DNA of 64,000 nucleotides from Hymenobacter oligotrophus (lineage in GTDB: Bacteria > Bacteroidota > Bacteroidia > Cytophagales > Hymenobacteraceae), in the NCBI RefSeq assembly GCF_003574965.1, contig NZ_CP032317.1:2480001-2544000 (forward strand), in the 5' to 3' direction. Made by a program: the position numbers and the translations under genes. The notes beneath the pieces were generated by a model. That model had not been told where the DNA came from. It ran no database searches and saw nothing but the letters and a program-made list of their open reading frames with translations. Numbering within the stretch: the stretch's first letter is position 1; every line of letters starts with the position of its first letter. Positions 33,419 to 42,441 of this stretch are shown here, in pieces.

Positions 33419-33520
33419 AATTAAAAATTGAAAATGAGGAAAGGCAGGCATCCAGACCAGGCCAAGCGGTTTGCCGGGCGCTCTGCTAACTCCTCATTTT
33501 TAATTGTCAATTTTTAATTC
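33419..33520. repeat. AT-rich inverted repeat, copy B
   Basis: The left arm (33419-33439, AATTAAAAATTG then AAAATGAGG) matches the reverse of the right arm (33492-33520) except for a 7-nt insertion, and flanks a GC-rich core of about 50 nt. It fills the echA-flippase gap, its right end reaching 6 nt from the flippase GTG. It resembles the element at 10545-10632. Confidence 0.6.
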
Positions 33521-33525
33521 CTCCC

Positions 33526-35049
33526 GTGAGCGGACTCGCAAAACGGCTGGCCGGCCAAACTGCCATCTACGGCGTGAGTAGCATCGTGGGGCGGGTGCTC
33601 AACTTTTTGCTGACGCCGCTTTACACCGGGCGGTTCGCGCCCGCGGCGTTCGGCATTATTACCGGGCTGTTCGCTTACATGTCGTTTCTGAACGTGGTGT
33701 TCACTTACGGCATGGAAACCACCTACCTGCGGTTTGCCAACCGCCCGGGCACCAACCGCCGCGACCTGTACAACCGCGTGCTCACGCTGCTCTTGTTAAG
33801 CAGCTTTGGGCTAACGGCCCTGCTGATAGCTTTGGCCCCCACGTTGATGCGTTTGCTTGGCATTCCGCCGGGCAGCGAACGGTACGCCGTGTGGCTGACC
33901 TTGATTTTGGGGCTCGATGCCGTGGCGGCCATTCCGTTTGCGCGGCTGCGCTTGGAAAACAAGGCCGTAAAGTTTGCCTCCATCCGGATGGCCAACATCG
34001 TGCTCAACGTGGGGCTAAACCTGTTCTTTCTGGTTCTTTGCCCCGATGTGCTGGCCGGTAAATACCTATCGGGCCTGGCGCCGCTGCTGCGCCCTCTCTA
34101 CAACCCCAGCATTGGCGTGGGCTACGTGTTTCTGTCGAATTTGGCAGCCAGTGCCTTTACGCTGCTGCTGCTGGGCCGCGAGCTGCTCGATTTCCGGCCG
34201 CGCTTGCAGGTTACGTACCTAGGGCCGCTGTGGCGCTACGCTTACCCGATTATGCTGATGGGCTTGGCGGGCATGGTTAACGAAACGCTCGACCGCGTTC
34301 TGTTGGCGCGCTGGTTGCCCGAGGGTTTCTACCCAGGGCGCAGCAGCCTAGCAGCGGTGGGCATTTACGGAGCTTGCTACAAGCTTGCCATTCTGATGAG
34401 CTTGGTCATTCAGGCTTTTAAGTACGCCGCCGAGCCGTTTTTCTTTGCCCAAAGCGAAGACAAAAACTCGCCCCGCACCTTTGCGCTGGTGTTGAAATGG
34501 TTTACCATCAGCTGCACCATTCTGTTCGTGGCGGTAAGCGTCAATATCGATCTGATTGCCCCGCGGTTTCTGACCAGCCCCGAGTACCTAGAGGGCCTGC
34601 CGGTGGTGCCGGTGCTGCTGCTGGCCAACCTGTTCCTGGGCGTGTACTACAACCTGTCGGTGTGGTTTAAACTCACCGACAAAACCTACTTCGGCACGTA
34701 CATCAGTTTCGGTGGCGCGGCCCTAACCATCGCGCTAAACTTTGCACTTATCCCGGTACTGGGCTACATGGGCTCGGCCATTGCCACTCTGGTGTGCTAC
34801 GTCACCATGGCCGTGGTTTGCTGGTTGCTAGGCGAGCGACACTTTCCGGTTCCTTACCCAATGAGCCGGCTCCTGCTGTGGCTGCTGGCAGCCGTGGCCG
34901 TGGTGGCAGGCAGCTGGGCCTTGCCGCCTTTGGGCTCCTGGATAGCCCATATGGTGCACCTTCTGATTACGCTGGCCTTCGTGGCGGCAGTGTGGCTGGT
35001 GGAGCGGCCCGAGCGGGCATTCCGCCGCACCCAGGCCAAAGCGGCCTAA
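33526..35049 (+). CDS. Polysaccharide/lipid-linked oligosaccharide flippase (Wzx/MurJ-like)
   Basis: A 507-residue inner-membrane protein with about 14 hydrophobic helices, of the MOP exporter superfamily. The opening AKRLAGQTAIYGVSSIVGRVLNFLLTPLYTGRF is the usual start of the polysaccharide biosynthesis branch in Bacteroidetes, followed by MSFLNVVFTYGMETTYLRFA. It would move undecaprenyl-linked sugar units across the membrane. The start is a GTG at 33526 with no in-frame ATG nearby; the family N-terminus fits exactly. It is followed after 30 nt by dut and then by a sugar nucleotidyltransferase, an association conserved in related genomes as far as I recall. The substrate is unknown. Confidence 0.87.
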   Translation: MSGLAKRLAGQTAIYGVSSIVGRVLNFLLTPLYTGRFAPAAFGIITGLFAYMSFLNVVFTYGMETTYLRFANRPGTNRRDLYNRVLTLLLLSSFGLTALLIALAPTLMRLLGIPPGSERYAVWLTLILGLDAVAAIPFARLRLENKAVKFASIRMANIVLNVGLNLFFLVLCPDVLAGKYLSGLAPLLRPLYNPSIGVGYVFLSNLAASAFTLLLLGRELLDFRPRLQVTYLGPLWRYAYPIMLMGLAGMVNETLDRVLLARWLPEGFYPGRSSLAAVGIYGACYKLAILMSLVIQAFKYAAEPFFFAQSEDKNSPRTFALVLKWFTISCTILFVAVSVNIDLIAPRFLTSPEYLEGLPVVPVLLLANLFLGVYYNLSVWFKLTDKTYFGTYISFGGAALTIALNFALIPVLGYMGSAIATLVCYVTMAVVCWLLGERHFPVPYPMSRLLLWLLAAVAVVAGSWALPPLGSWIAHMVHLLITLAFVAAVWLVERPERAFRRTQAKAA

Positions 35050-35079
35050 GCCCAACTTTTACTTCTTTATCTTCTTCGC

Positions 35080-35514
35080 ATGCAAGTTGCCGTTATCAAC
35101 CGTTCGCATCACCCGCTGCCAGCCTACCAAACCGAGCACGCGGCCGGGCTGGATGTGCGTGCCAACCTTACCGAGCCGGTTACCCTAGGTCCGCTGCAAC
35201 GGGCACTTATCCCCACGGGTCTTTTCCTCGAAATCCCGGCTGGCTACGAGGCGCAGGTGCGCCCCCGCAGCGGCTTGGCCTACAAGCACGGCATTGGCCT
35301 CGTCAACAGCCCAGGGACTATTGATGCCGATTACCGCGGCGAAGTGAAAGTGTTGTTGGTGAATCTGTCGAACGAAGAGTTCGTGGTAAACGACGGCGAA
35401 CGGGTTGCCCAACTGGTATTTGCACGCTACGAAGCCATCGAGTGGCAAGAGGTAGCCGAGCTTAGCCAAACCGTGCGTGGCGCGGGTGGCTACGGCAGCA
35501 CGGGTACGAAATAG
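35080..35514 (+). CDS. dut: dUTP diphosphatase
   Basis: A 144-residue trimeric dUTPase that makes dUMP and keeps uracil out of DNA. All five motifs are visible: AGLDVRANL (motif 1), [12 protein letters not shown] (motif 2), [16 protein letters not shown] (motif 3, catalytic Asp), [10 protein letters not shown] (motif 4) and the Gly-rich [10 protein letters not shown] tail (motif 5). Cytoplasmic. It is 30 nt downstream of the flippase and probably co-transcribed with it. Confidence 0.96.
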   Translation: MQVAVINRSHHPLPAYQTEHAAGLDVRANLTEPVTLGPLQRALIPTGLFLEIPAGYEAQVRPRSGLAYKHGIGLVNSPGTIDADYRGEVKVLLVNLSNEEFVVNDGERVAQLVFARYEAIEWQEVAELSQTVRGAGGYGSTGTK

Positions 35515-35654
35515 CCTTGATGTTTCGTTAAGTAGAATGCAGAAAATATTCGCCCAACGCTAGATATTACTTTGCCAAGAGCGAATTTTACACAGCGTTT
35601 CGTAGCAACTTACGTACACGCCCTCTGAACTAAATTTTTCACAACGCACCCCTT

Positions 35655-36665
35655 ATGAAAATCATCGTCCCGATGGCCGGCATGGGCAAGCGCATGCGCC
35701 CGCACACGCTTACCGTTCCTAAGCCGTTGATTCCTATTGCTGGTAAGCCTATCGTTCAGCGCCTCGTCGAGGACATTGCCAAAGTTGTAGGCCAGCAGGT
35801 TACGGAGGTTGCGTTTATCGTAGGCCGTTTCGGCGAAGAAGTTGAAAAGAGCCTGGTGAAAATCGCCGAATCGGTGGGCGCCAAAGGCACTATTCATTAC
35901 CAAGACGAGCCCCTAGGTACGGCCCACGCCATTTTGTGCGCCCAATCGGCCCTCACCGGCCCCGTGGTAGTGGCTTTTGCCGACACCCTGTTCAAAGCCG
36001 ATTTTACCCTAGATACCTCGGCCGACGGCACCATTTGGGTGCAGCGCGTGGAGGATCCGCGCCCGTTTGGTGTGGTAAAACTCAACGAGCAAAGCCAGAT
36101 TACCGAACTGATTGAGAAGCCGCAGGAGTTCGTATCCGATTTGGCCATCATCGGCATATACTACTTCCGCGACGGGGAGTACCTGAAGCGCGAACTGCAG
36201 TACCTGCTTGATAACGACATCATGGACAAGGGCGAGTACCAGCTCACCAATGCCCTCGAAAACATGAAAAACCAAGGCGCGGTGTTTATTCCGGGCCGCG
36301 TTACGGAGTGGCTCGATTGCGGCAACAAGGATGCGACCGTGTACACCAACCAACGCTACCTCGAGTATCTGCAGGAAGCCGGCGAAGACACCGTTGCTAA
36401 ATCCGCCAAGCTCACCAATACCGTACTCATCCCGCCGGTGTACATTGGCGAGAACGTGGTGCTCGAGCACAGCATCATCGGCCCGCACGTATCGGTAGGC
36501 GATGGTTCGACGGTGCGCCACTCGGTGGTCGTTAACAGCATCGTGCAGAAGTCGGCGGCCGTGCAAAACGCCAACATCACCAACTCCATGATTGGCAGCT
36601 TTGCCACGCTCACCGGTACCCCCGCCGACCTAAGCGTGGGTGATTACAACGCCTTGAAACTGTAG
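35655..36665 (+). CDS. Sugar-1-phosphate nucleotidyltransferase with left-handed beta-helix tail
   Basis: A 336-residue enzyme. Residues 1-235 form the nucleotidyltransferase domain, with the activating motif PMAGMGKRMRPHTLTVPKPLIPIAGKP, the substrate loop GTAHAI and GVVKLNEQSQITELIEKP. Residues 255-336 carry hexapeptide repeats (IGENVVLEHSIIGPHVSVGDGSTVRHSVVVNSIV). It resembles glucose-1-phosphate thymidylyltransferase/GlmU-like enzymes that activate sugars for cell-surface glycans; the exact NTP and sugar cannot be read from sequence. It lies between dut and the TPR gene, with a large hairpin after it. Confidence 0.82.
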   Translation: MKIIVPMAGMGKRMRPHTLTVPKPLIPIAGKPIVQRLVEDIAKVVGQQVTEVAFIVGRFGEEVEKSLVKIAESVGAKGTIHYQDEPLGTAHAILCAQSALTGPVVVAFADTLFKADFTLDTSADGTIWVQRVEDPRPFGVVKLNEQSQITELIEKPQEFVSDLAIIGIYYFRDGEYLKRELQYLLDNDIMDKGEYQLTNALENMKNQGAVFIPGRVTEWLDCGNKDATVYTNQRYLEYLQEAGEDTVAKSAKLTNTVLIPPVYIGENVVLEHSIIGPHVSVGDGSTVRHSVVVNSIVQKSAAVQNANITNSMIGSFATLTGTPADLSVGDYNALKL

Positions 36666-36672
36666 AGACAGC

Positions 36673-36734
36673 CGGGTGGTTTCGGGGTAAATGCCGTATC
36701 TTTTCCTAGGGCCGGCCTGGCCCGAAACCACCCG
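36673..36734 (+). terminator. Long-armed hairpin after the nucleotidyltransferase gene
   Basis: A 14-bp perfect stem (36673-36686 with 36721-36734) and a TTTCTA tail. The 34-nt loop holds TATCTTTT, close to a -7 promoter element, and a CCTAGG, so the next gene may start transcription from inside the terminator loop. Confidence 0.65.
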
Positions 36735-36767
36735 TTTCTACGTTTTCCGTTGCTGCCGCTTTTTGCC

Positions 36768-38579
36768 ATGATCCGCTCCGCTTCCCTTCTGCTTCTTGTG
36801 TTAGGCCTGCTTGCGGCCGAGCCCGGCTATGCCCAGCAGAAGCGCGCTACGGACAAGGCGGGTACCGAAAAGCCGCGCAAGCTTACGCGCCGCGAAAAAA
36901 AGGAAATGCAGCGCCAGGCGGCGCTCGAAGCGGCCAAAGCCCAGCAGCAAAGCCAACTTACCGAGAAAGACCGCGAAATGAGCGCGGCCTACTTCGTGGA
37001 CGGCGTAAAGTACATGCTGCTGGAGGATTACCCCAAGGCTCAGGAGCGGCTGCTGAAGGCTTACCAGATTGACCCCAACAACGCAGCCATTAACTACAAG
37101 ATTGCCGAGAACAACCTGCTCATCGGCAACCTGAAAGATGCGGCCAACTTTGCACAGGCCGCCCTGCGCCTCGATGCGAAGAACCCGTACTACTACCTGA
37201 TTTTGGCGCAGATTTACGCCACCCAAAAGCAGTACGACCAAGCCGCGCAGGTATACACGCGCCTGATTCAGGACGTGCCCGAGTCGAAGTCCTATCTGTT
37301 CAACCTAGCCGATTTGTACCTGGCCCAAGGCAAACTCAACGAAGCCTTGAGCACCTTCGATCAGGCCGAAAAGGAATTTGGTACGCTCGACGAGGTGTCG
37401 TTTAAAAAGCAGCAGATTTACCTCAAGCAAAATAACCTCGACAAGGCGCTGAAAGAAGGCGAAGCCCTAATATCGGCTAACCCCGAGGACATCCGCTACG
37501 TGCTGGCGCAAGCCGAAATGTACGCGGCTAACAACCGCCTGCCCGATGCTATTCGGGTAGCCAACCAAGCCCTGCGCAAAGACCCCGAGAATCCGCAGGC
37601 TCACATGATTTTGGCCGATGCCTACCGGCAGCAAGGCAACCAGGCCGAGTCGGAAAAGCAAATCAAACAGGCCTTCCAGAGCCCGGCCCTAGGTATCGAC
37701 CAGAAGGTGCGCATCCTCGTCGACTACCTGAAGCAGCTGCCCAACCCAGCCGTGCAGCAAACCGCCCTCGAGCTGGCCGACATAACTACGCGCGTGCACC
37801 CCAAAGAGGCCAAAGCGTACTCGGTAGCCGGCGATGTGCAGCTGTTGTCGGAGAAAAAAGCCTTGGCGCGCGATAATTATCTCCGCGCCCTGCGCCTCGA
37901 CAACTCGCACTTCAAAATCTGGCAACAGGTGGTGCTGATTGATGCCGAGCTGACGCAAACCGACTCGTTGCTGCGGCACACCAACCAAGCGCTGGAGCTG
38001 TTCCCGAACCAAGCAGTGTTTTGGTTTTATAACGGCGTGGGGCACATGTTTGCCAAGCAGCCGCAAAAGGCGGTGAAAGCGCTGGAGCAAGGCAAAAAGC
38101 TCACGACCGACAACCCCGAGCTGGCCGCGCAGTTCGACACGCAGTTGGGCGACGCGTACCACGAGCTCAAAGACTACGATAAGTCAGATGCGGCGTACGA
38201 GGCAGCGCTTACCTTCGACGCCAACAACGCCCAAGCCCTCAACAACTACAGCTACTACCTGTCGTTGCGCGGCAAGGAGTTGGCCAAGGCCAAGGAGTTG
38301 GCGGGCAAGTTGGTGAAGCTTTTCCCCGACAACGACACTTACCTCGACACCTACGCCTGGGTGTTGTACAAATCGAAAGATTACGCCGGCGCGCGCCAAT
38401 ACCTCGAAAAAGCTATCAAGACCTCGAAAGATGGCACTGTATTGGAGCACTACGGCGATGTGCTGTATCAGCTTGGCGATACGGCGGCGGCCGTGGAGCA
38501 GTGGCAGCAGGCCAAAAAGGCCGGCGGCACCTCTGCCCTCATCGACCGCAAGATCAAAGAACGAAAACTGTATGAATAG
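36768..38579 (+). CDS. Exported tetratricopeptide-repeat protein
   Basis: About 603 residues from ATG 36768; the frame from 36750 would need a TTG. The signal peptide ends GYA before Gln23. A basic segment rich in Lys/Arg/Gln follows (RKLTRREKKEMQRQAAL), then about twelve TPR-type helix pairs from about 65 to 590 (YPKAQERLLKAYQIDPNNAAINYKIAENNL, LDKALKEGEALISANPEDI, PDAIRVANQALRKDPENPQAHMILADAYRQ...). TPR superhelices hold protein complexes together; here probably in the periplasm. Its stop overlaps the next gene by 8 nt, and it is followed by a DUF4292 lipoprotein and an EnvC-like factor, so a role in envelope assembly or division is suggested. Confidence 0.85.
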   Translation: MIRSASLLLLVLGLLAAEPGYAQQKRATDKAGTEKPRKLTRREKKEMQRQAALEAAKAQQQSQLTEKDREMSAAYFVDGVKYMLLEDYPKAQERLLKAYQIDPNNAAINYKIAENNLLIGNLKDAANFAQAALRLDAKNPYYYLILAQIYATQKQYDQAAQVYTRLIQDVPESKSYLFNLADLYLAQGKLNEALSTFDQAEKEFGTLDEVSFKKQQIYLKQNNLDKALKEGEALISANPEDIRYVLAQAEMYAANNRLPDAIRVANQALRKDPENPQAHMILADAYRQQGNQAESEKQIKQAFQSPALGIDQKVRILVDYLKQLPNPAVQQTALELADITTRVHPKEAKAYSVAGDVQLLSEKKALARDNYLRALRLDNSHFKIWQQVVLIDAELTQTDSLLRHTNQALELFPNQAVFWFYNGVGHMFAKQPQKAVKALEQGKKLTTDNPELAAQFDTQLGDAYHELKDYDKSDAAYEAALTFDANNAQALNNYSYYLSLRGKELAKAKELAGKLVKLFPDNDTYLDTYAWVLYKSKDYAGARQYLEKAIKTSKDGTVLEHYGDVLYQLGDTAAAVEQWQQAKKAGGTSALIDRKIKERKLYE

Positions 38580-39351
38580 AAGTTGGCCGCTTTTGCTGGC
38601 CTTGGCCGGAAGCCTTGCCCTAGGTGCTTGTCAGCGCCGCGCCATCCCGACTAAATCTACCGCCGCTGCCCGCTCCCAAGCGCCCGAGGTGCGTGCTCGC
38701 AACCTCGAGTTTACGTACCTGGCGGCCAAAGGCAAAGCGCAGATCAACGCCAACGGCGAGCAGTACACGGCCAACCTGAACGTGCGCATGCGCAAGGACA
38801 GCGTTATTTGGGTTTCGGCCTCGTTCCTAGGTATCGAAGGCATTCGGGCGCGCATCACCCCCGATTCGGTGCAGGTGATGAACAAGCTGGAGAAAACCTA
38901 CTACGCCGGCAATTTCGATTACCTAAGCCGCCAGTTTAATGTGCCCGTAACGTTTGCGCAGCTGCAGGCGCTGCTAGCCGGCGACTACCTGCCCGCCGCC
39001 GCACCCAATGTGCAGCTTACGGCCGTGGAAGAAGGCCCCGTTCAAAAAGTCAGCTACAAGCAAGCCGGCCTGCTGGTGCAACAGCTGATTGAGCTGAACC
39101 GTGCCCGCCTGCAAAAGCTAACCGTGCAAGACGACAGCACCAAAAGCTCTTTGGATGTAACTTACGCCGACTTTCAGCCGCTCGAGCCGGGTGGGCAGCT
39201 GTTTGCGCGTGGCGTAATGCTGCAGGCGCAGCAACCGGGCCGCGCCGCGGCCACCGTGATGATTAATTACCGCAACGTGGACCTCGACAAAGAACGGCTT
39301 TCTTTCCCCTTCTCCGTACCGGCCGAGTATGGGCGCAAAAACCGCAAGTAG
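38572..39351 (+). CDS. DUF4292 lipoprotein
   Basis: A 259-residue lipoprotein (lipobox SLALGACQ, Cys21) starting at ATG 38572, which overlaps the TPR stop by 8 nt. The body fits DUF4292: FTYLAAKGKAQINANGEQYTANLNVRMRKDSVIWVSASFLGIEGIRARITPDSV, then NKLEKTYYAGNFDYLSRQFNVPVTF and a late YRNVDLDKERLSFPFSVP. The strand-rich fold is reminiscent of LolA/LolB/outer-membrane lipoprotein-sorting folds, but that is inference. It overlaps the EnvC-like gene by 23 nt, so the three genes are tightly coupled. Confidence 0.85.
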   Translation: MNRSWPLLLALAGSLALGACQRRAIPTKSTAAARSQAPEVRARNLEFTYLAAKGKAQINANGEQYTANLNVRMRKDSVIWVSASFLGIEGIRARITPDSVQVMNKLEKTYYAGNFDYLSRQFNVPVTFAQLQALLAGDYLPAAAPNVQLTAVEEGPVQKVSYKQAGLLVQQLIELNRARLQKLTVQDDSTKSSLDVTYADFQPLEPGGQLFARGVMLQAQQPGRAAATVMINYRNVDLDKERLSFPFSVPAEYGRKNRK

Positions 39352-40723
39352 CCGCTGGCCTGCCTGGCTGCTGGCTGGCGCACTGCTGCTTGCTCTTACT
39401 GCAGCCCCTGCCCAGCAGCGCCGCCCCACCCGCCGGGAGCCGGCTAAATCCAAGGTTCAGCTGGAGCGTGAGCGGCGTAACAATTTGCGCCGCATACAAG
39501 AGGCCAGCCGCATTCTGGAGCAAACCAAGCAGCAGAAGCAAAGCACCCTAGGTCAGCTGAATGCCCTGAAGGAAAAGATTACCGTGCAGCAGAAGGTAAT
39601 CAAGTCGACTTCTACGGAGCTGCGCTACATCGATACCGGCGTAAAGCAAACCACCACCAACGTACAGCTTACCAAAGCCGAGCTCGACCGCCTCAAGGTC
39701 GAGTACGCGCAGCTGATTTACGCCTCGGCTAAAACGGCCAACTCGTACAACCGCCTGATGTTCTTGTTCGCCGCCGACTCGTTCAACGAGTTTATGCGGC
39801 GCTTGCACTACGTGCGGCAGTACGCCGAGGCGCGGCGGCAGCAGGTAAGCGGCATTTTGCGCACCCAGCAAGAGCTAAGCCAGCAGCTAACCAGCCTCAC
39901 CGAAAAGCGCCAGCAAAAAACCTCGTTGCTAACCACGCAGCTAAGCGAGCGGCGCAGCCTGCAAACCATGAAGGTGCAGCAGGACCAAGTGGTGCAGCAG
40001 CTTAGCCAAAAAGAGCAACAGTTGCAGAAAGAGCTGGCGCAGCGGCAACAAGCCGTTCGCAAGCTCGATAACCTTATTGCCCAGCGCGTACGCGAGGAAA
40101 TTGCCCGCGCTGCGCGTGCAGCTGCCGCGCGTGCCGCTGCCAAAGCTGCCGCAGCCAAAGCCGCCGCCGAACGTGCCGAGCGCACCGACGCCACAGCAGC
40201 CGAGCGCACCACCGCCCGCCGCGAGGCCGCCGAGGCTGCCGAAGCCGCCGATGCAGCTGCCAACACCTCCACCAGCCGCGTAACCCTCACGCCCGAAACG
40301 GCGGAGCTTTCCTCGTCGTTTGCCGAAAACCGCGGGCGTTTGCTGTGGCCGGTGGCCCGTGGGTTTATTTCGCAGCCCTTCGGCCGGCATCCGCACCCAG
40401 TGCTCAAAAACGTTACCGTCGACAACCGCGGCGTCGACATCCAGACCGGCGCCGGCGAGTCGGTGCGGGCTATTTTCGACGGCAAAGTGCTAACAGTGGC
40501 CAACATTGCCGGCATGAACAACGTGGTGATGGTGCAGCACGGCGAGTACTTCACGGTGTACGCCAAACTGCGCTCCGTAAACGTGGCCGAAGGCCAGCAA
40601 GTGAAGATGCGCCAACCCATCGGCACGGTTTCCACCAACGCCGAAGGCACCACCGAACTGCAGTTTCAGGTTTGGAAGAACAGTACCAACCTTAATCCTG
40701 AACAATGGCTAGGCCGCAAATAG
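39329..40723 (+). CDS. EnvC-like murein hydrolase activator with degenerate LytM domain
   Basis: A 464-residue exported protein; the signal peptide ends APA before Gln29. Residues 40-265 form long coiled coils (LERERRNNLRRIQEASRILEQTKQQKQ..., SQKEQQLQKELAQRQQAVRKL), then comes an Ala/Arg/Glu-rich helix (about 250-310). Residues 335-464 form a LytM/M23 domain (PVARGFISQPFGRHPHPVLKN). The zinc-site motifs are degenerate: NRGVD instead of HxxxD, YAKL instead of YAHL, and ELQFQVW instead of HxHF, so it should not hydrolyse murein itself. This is the architecture of EnvC, which activates amidases at division. No amidase gene is in the window. Confidence 0.87.
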   Translation: MGAKTASSRWPAWLLAGALLLALTAAPAQQRRPTRREPAKSKVQLERERRNNLRRIQEASRILEQTKQQKQSTLGQLNALKEKITVQQKVIKSTSTELRYIDTGVKQTTTNVQLTKAELDRLKVEYAQLIYASAKTANSYNRLMFLFAADSFNEFMRRLHYVRQYAEARRQQVSGILRTQQELSQQLTSLTEKRQQKTSLLTTQLSERRSLQTMKVQQDQVVQQLSQKEQQLQKELAQRQQAVRKLDNLIAQRVREEIARAARAAAARAAAKAAAAKAAAERAERTDATAAERTTARREAAEAAEAADAAANTSTSRVTLTPETAELSSSFAENRGRLLWPVARGFISQPFGRHPHPVLKNVTVDNRGVDIQTGAGESVRAIFDGKVLTVANIAGMNNVVMVQHGEYFTVYAKLRSVNVAEGQQVKMRQPIGTVSTNAEGTTELQFQVWKNSTNLNPEQWLGRK

Positions 40724-40772
40724 TGTTGCTACACCGTTGCCGACAATTTGCCACTGGCTTAAAATAAAAAAA

Positions 40773-40791
40773 CACCGTACAGCGTACGGTG
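40773..40791. terminator. Terminator between EnvC-like and GAF-LytTR genes
   Basis: CACCGTAC 40773-40780 pairs with GTACGGTG 40784-40791 around AGC; seven A residues precede it and CCTTTCT follows, so it may work in both directions. Confidence 0.7.
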
Positions 40792-40982
40792 CCTTTCTGA
40801 GCTATGAAAACAAACTTAGCTATCAGTTAATCCCTCCTTGGCAAGCCCGAAAGCTCGTCGCCAAAAGATTAATCCCCCGACAACAGCCGAAAGATACAGC
40901 ACCCGAGGTATTCCTTGAGTACTATTTTCGGCGAATACACTAAAATTCTTTTTAAACCACCAAAAATTCTTAGCGGGGTACG

Positions 40983-41912
40983 CTACACCAAATTCAGGCG
41001 CCCCATAAGGTCTTGCTTATAGGAATTTCCGATGGGCACCGACGAGGCGCGGCCACCGTCAACCACTAGCGAATCCCCGTCAATGGTTACGATACGGTCG
41101 AGGCGCACGATGTACTTGCGGTGCACGCGCACAAAGTCGCGCGGCGACAGGCGCGTGAGCATGTCCTTCATGGTAGTGTACACGGTGTAGCGTTCGGTGC
41201 CCACGTAAATGTTCACGTAATCACCTAGGGCCTCTACGTACGAAATATCGGCGGCGCACACCCGTACCAGTTTGTGGTCCTGCTTCACGAACAGTTCCGT
41301 ACGGCCGTTCGAGTACAACGAAGCGGCCGTGTCGTTGGCCATGCGGAGCAAGCCTTCGAGTTTGGCGCGCTCCTGCTCTAGTTGCAGCCGTGCGCGGCGG
41401 AGCTCCAGGTGCGAAACCACCTCGCGGGCCAGCGTTTTAAGCGCATCGCGCTGCGCGTCCGTTAGGTTGCGTGGCTGCGTATCGATGGCACATAAGGCAC
41501 CTAGGGGCTGCCCAGTTGGGGTAATTAACGGGGCGCCGGCGTAAAACCGGATGTTGGGGTCGTTGGTAACGAGCGGGTTGTCGCGAAACAGCGGGTCGTT
41601 TGTGGCGTTTTCCACTTCGTACACTCCTCCCGAAACCATTGCGTACTGGCAAAACGAATACTCGCGCGGCGTTTCGCTCACGCCCAACCCGTAGCTCGAC
41701 TTAAACCATTGCCGGTCACTGTCAACCAACGATACCAAGGAGATGGGCGTGCCGCAGATGTAAGCCGCCAGCCGCGTCAGGGCATCAAAATCCTCTTCGG
41801 GCGAGGTATCCAGAATGCGGTACGCCCGTAGGGCCTCAAGGCGTTCTTCTTCGCTGGATACATTGGCCACACCAGTACGCAGAAGGGAGGAAGAAATGGG
41901 TGGAACGTTCAT
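40983..41912 (-). CDS. GAF-domain LytTR transcriptional regulator
   Basis: A 309-residue cytoplasmic protein. Residues 20-165 are a GAF domain (RLEALRAYRILDTSPEEDFDALTRLAAYICGTPISLVSLVDSDRQWFK...GALCAIDTQPR), of the type that often contains Cys/His positions for redox or ligand sensing (here CQYAMVSGG). Residues 168-200 form a linker helix, and residues 205-309 are a LytTR DNA-binding domain (ISYVEALGDYVNIYVGTERYTVYTTMKDMLTRLSPRDFVRVHRKYIV). There is no receiver domain, so it would act as a one-component sensor. Targets are unknown; the divergent tat genes are possible neighbours under its control. Confidence 0.85.
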   Translation of the reverse strand: MNVPPISSSLLRTGVANVSSEEERLEALRAYRILDTSPEEDFDALTRLAAYICGTPISLVSLVDSDRQWFKSSYGLGVSETPREYSFCQYAMVSGGVYEVENATNDPLFRDNPLVTNDPNIRFYAGAPLITPTGQPLGALCAIDTQPRNLTDAQRDALKTLAREVVSHLELRRARLQLEQERAKLEGLLRMANDTAASLYSNGRTELFVKQDHKLVRVCAADISYVEALGDYVNIYVGTERYTVYTTMKDMLTRLSPRDFVRVHRKYIVRLDRIVTIDGDSLVVDGGRASSVPIGNSYKQDLMGRLNLV

Positions 41913-42205
41913 GACTTATGAAGTGTGGTAGCGGCAGTGGCAATGCCATCTAGGCACAACAAGACCCCTAATTACCTACGAACAATGGCAATTTGGTGGT
42001 TTGTCTCGCCAAAACGCACTTTATGCTCGTCAAACAAGGTTATTGGCGTGACGAACAAATTAGCTTGCCTTGGCCACGCAGAGCACTAACCATTCCATTA
42101 TGCGGATTGTTGGAATCGGGTTTGGAAATTATCGGGTACCTTTACAATCCGTTTGGCAGGCCTGGCCGTAAGCCTAACTATCATTCACTTTCCCCTACGG
42201 AAACC

Positions 42206-42430
42206 ATGCTAGCTTCTCTTTTTCTGTTTGTCGGTGGCCTCGGCACTACCGAGGTTTTGCTGATAGTTGTTGCTTTAGTTCTGCTGTTTGGGGCTAAGCG
42301 CATTCCGGAGCTGTTCCGAGGCATGGGCCAGGGCATTCGCGAGTTTAAGGACGCCTCGAAAGAGCAAAAGCCCGAATACCGCGACAACAACCCGACGAGC
42401 CCGCAAGACCCGCAGCAACCCATCCGCTAA
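42206..42430 (+). CDS. tatA: Twin-arginine translocase subunit TatA, first copy
   Basis: A 74-residue protein from ATG 42206; the frame open from 41993 has no membrane logic upstream. It has one N-terminal helix (LASLFLFVGGLGTTEVLLIVVALVLLFGAKRIPELFRGMGQGIREFKDASKE), i.e. the TatA transmembrane helix, the FGAKRIPEL hinge and the amphipathic helix, with a short polar tail. TatA forms the pore that exports folded proteins with TatC. No tatC is in the window. A second, longer copy follows after 11 nt. Confidence 0.9.
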   Translation: MLASLFLFVGGLGTTEVLLIVVALVLLFGAKRIPELFRGMGQGIREFKDASKEQKPEYRDNNPTSPQDPQQPIR

Positions 42431-42441
42431 CCTTTGTAGCG

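Noticed and set aside
40737-40943. 68-codon frame after the EnvC-like gene
   Set aside because: It runs through a terminator hairpin and AT-rich spacer, has no start signal and no recognisable protein pattern.
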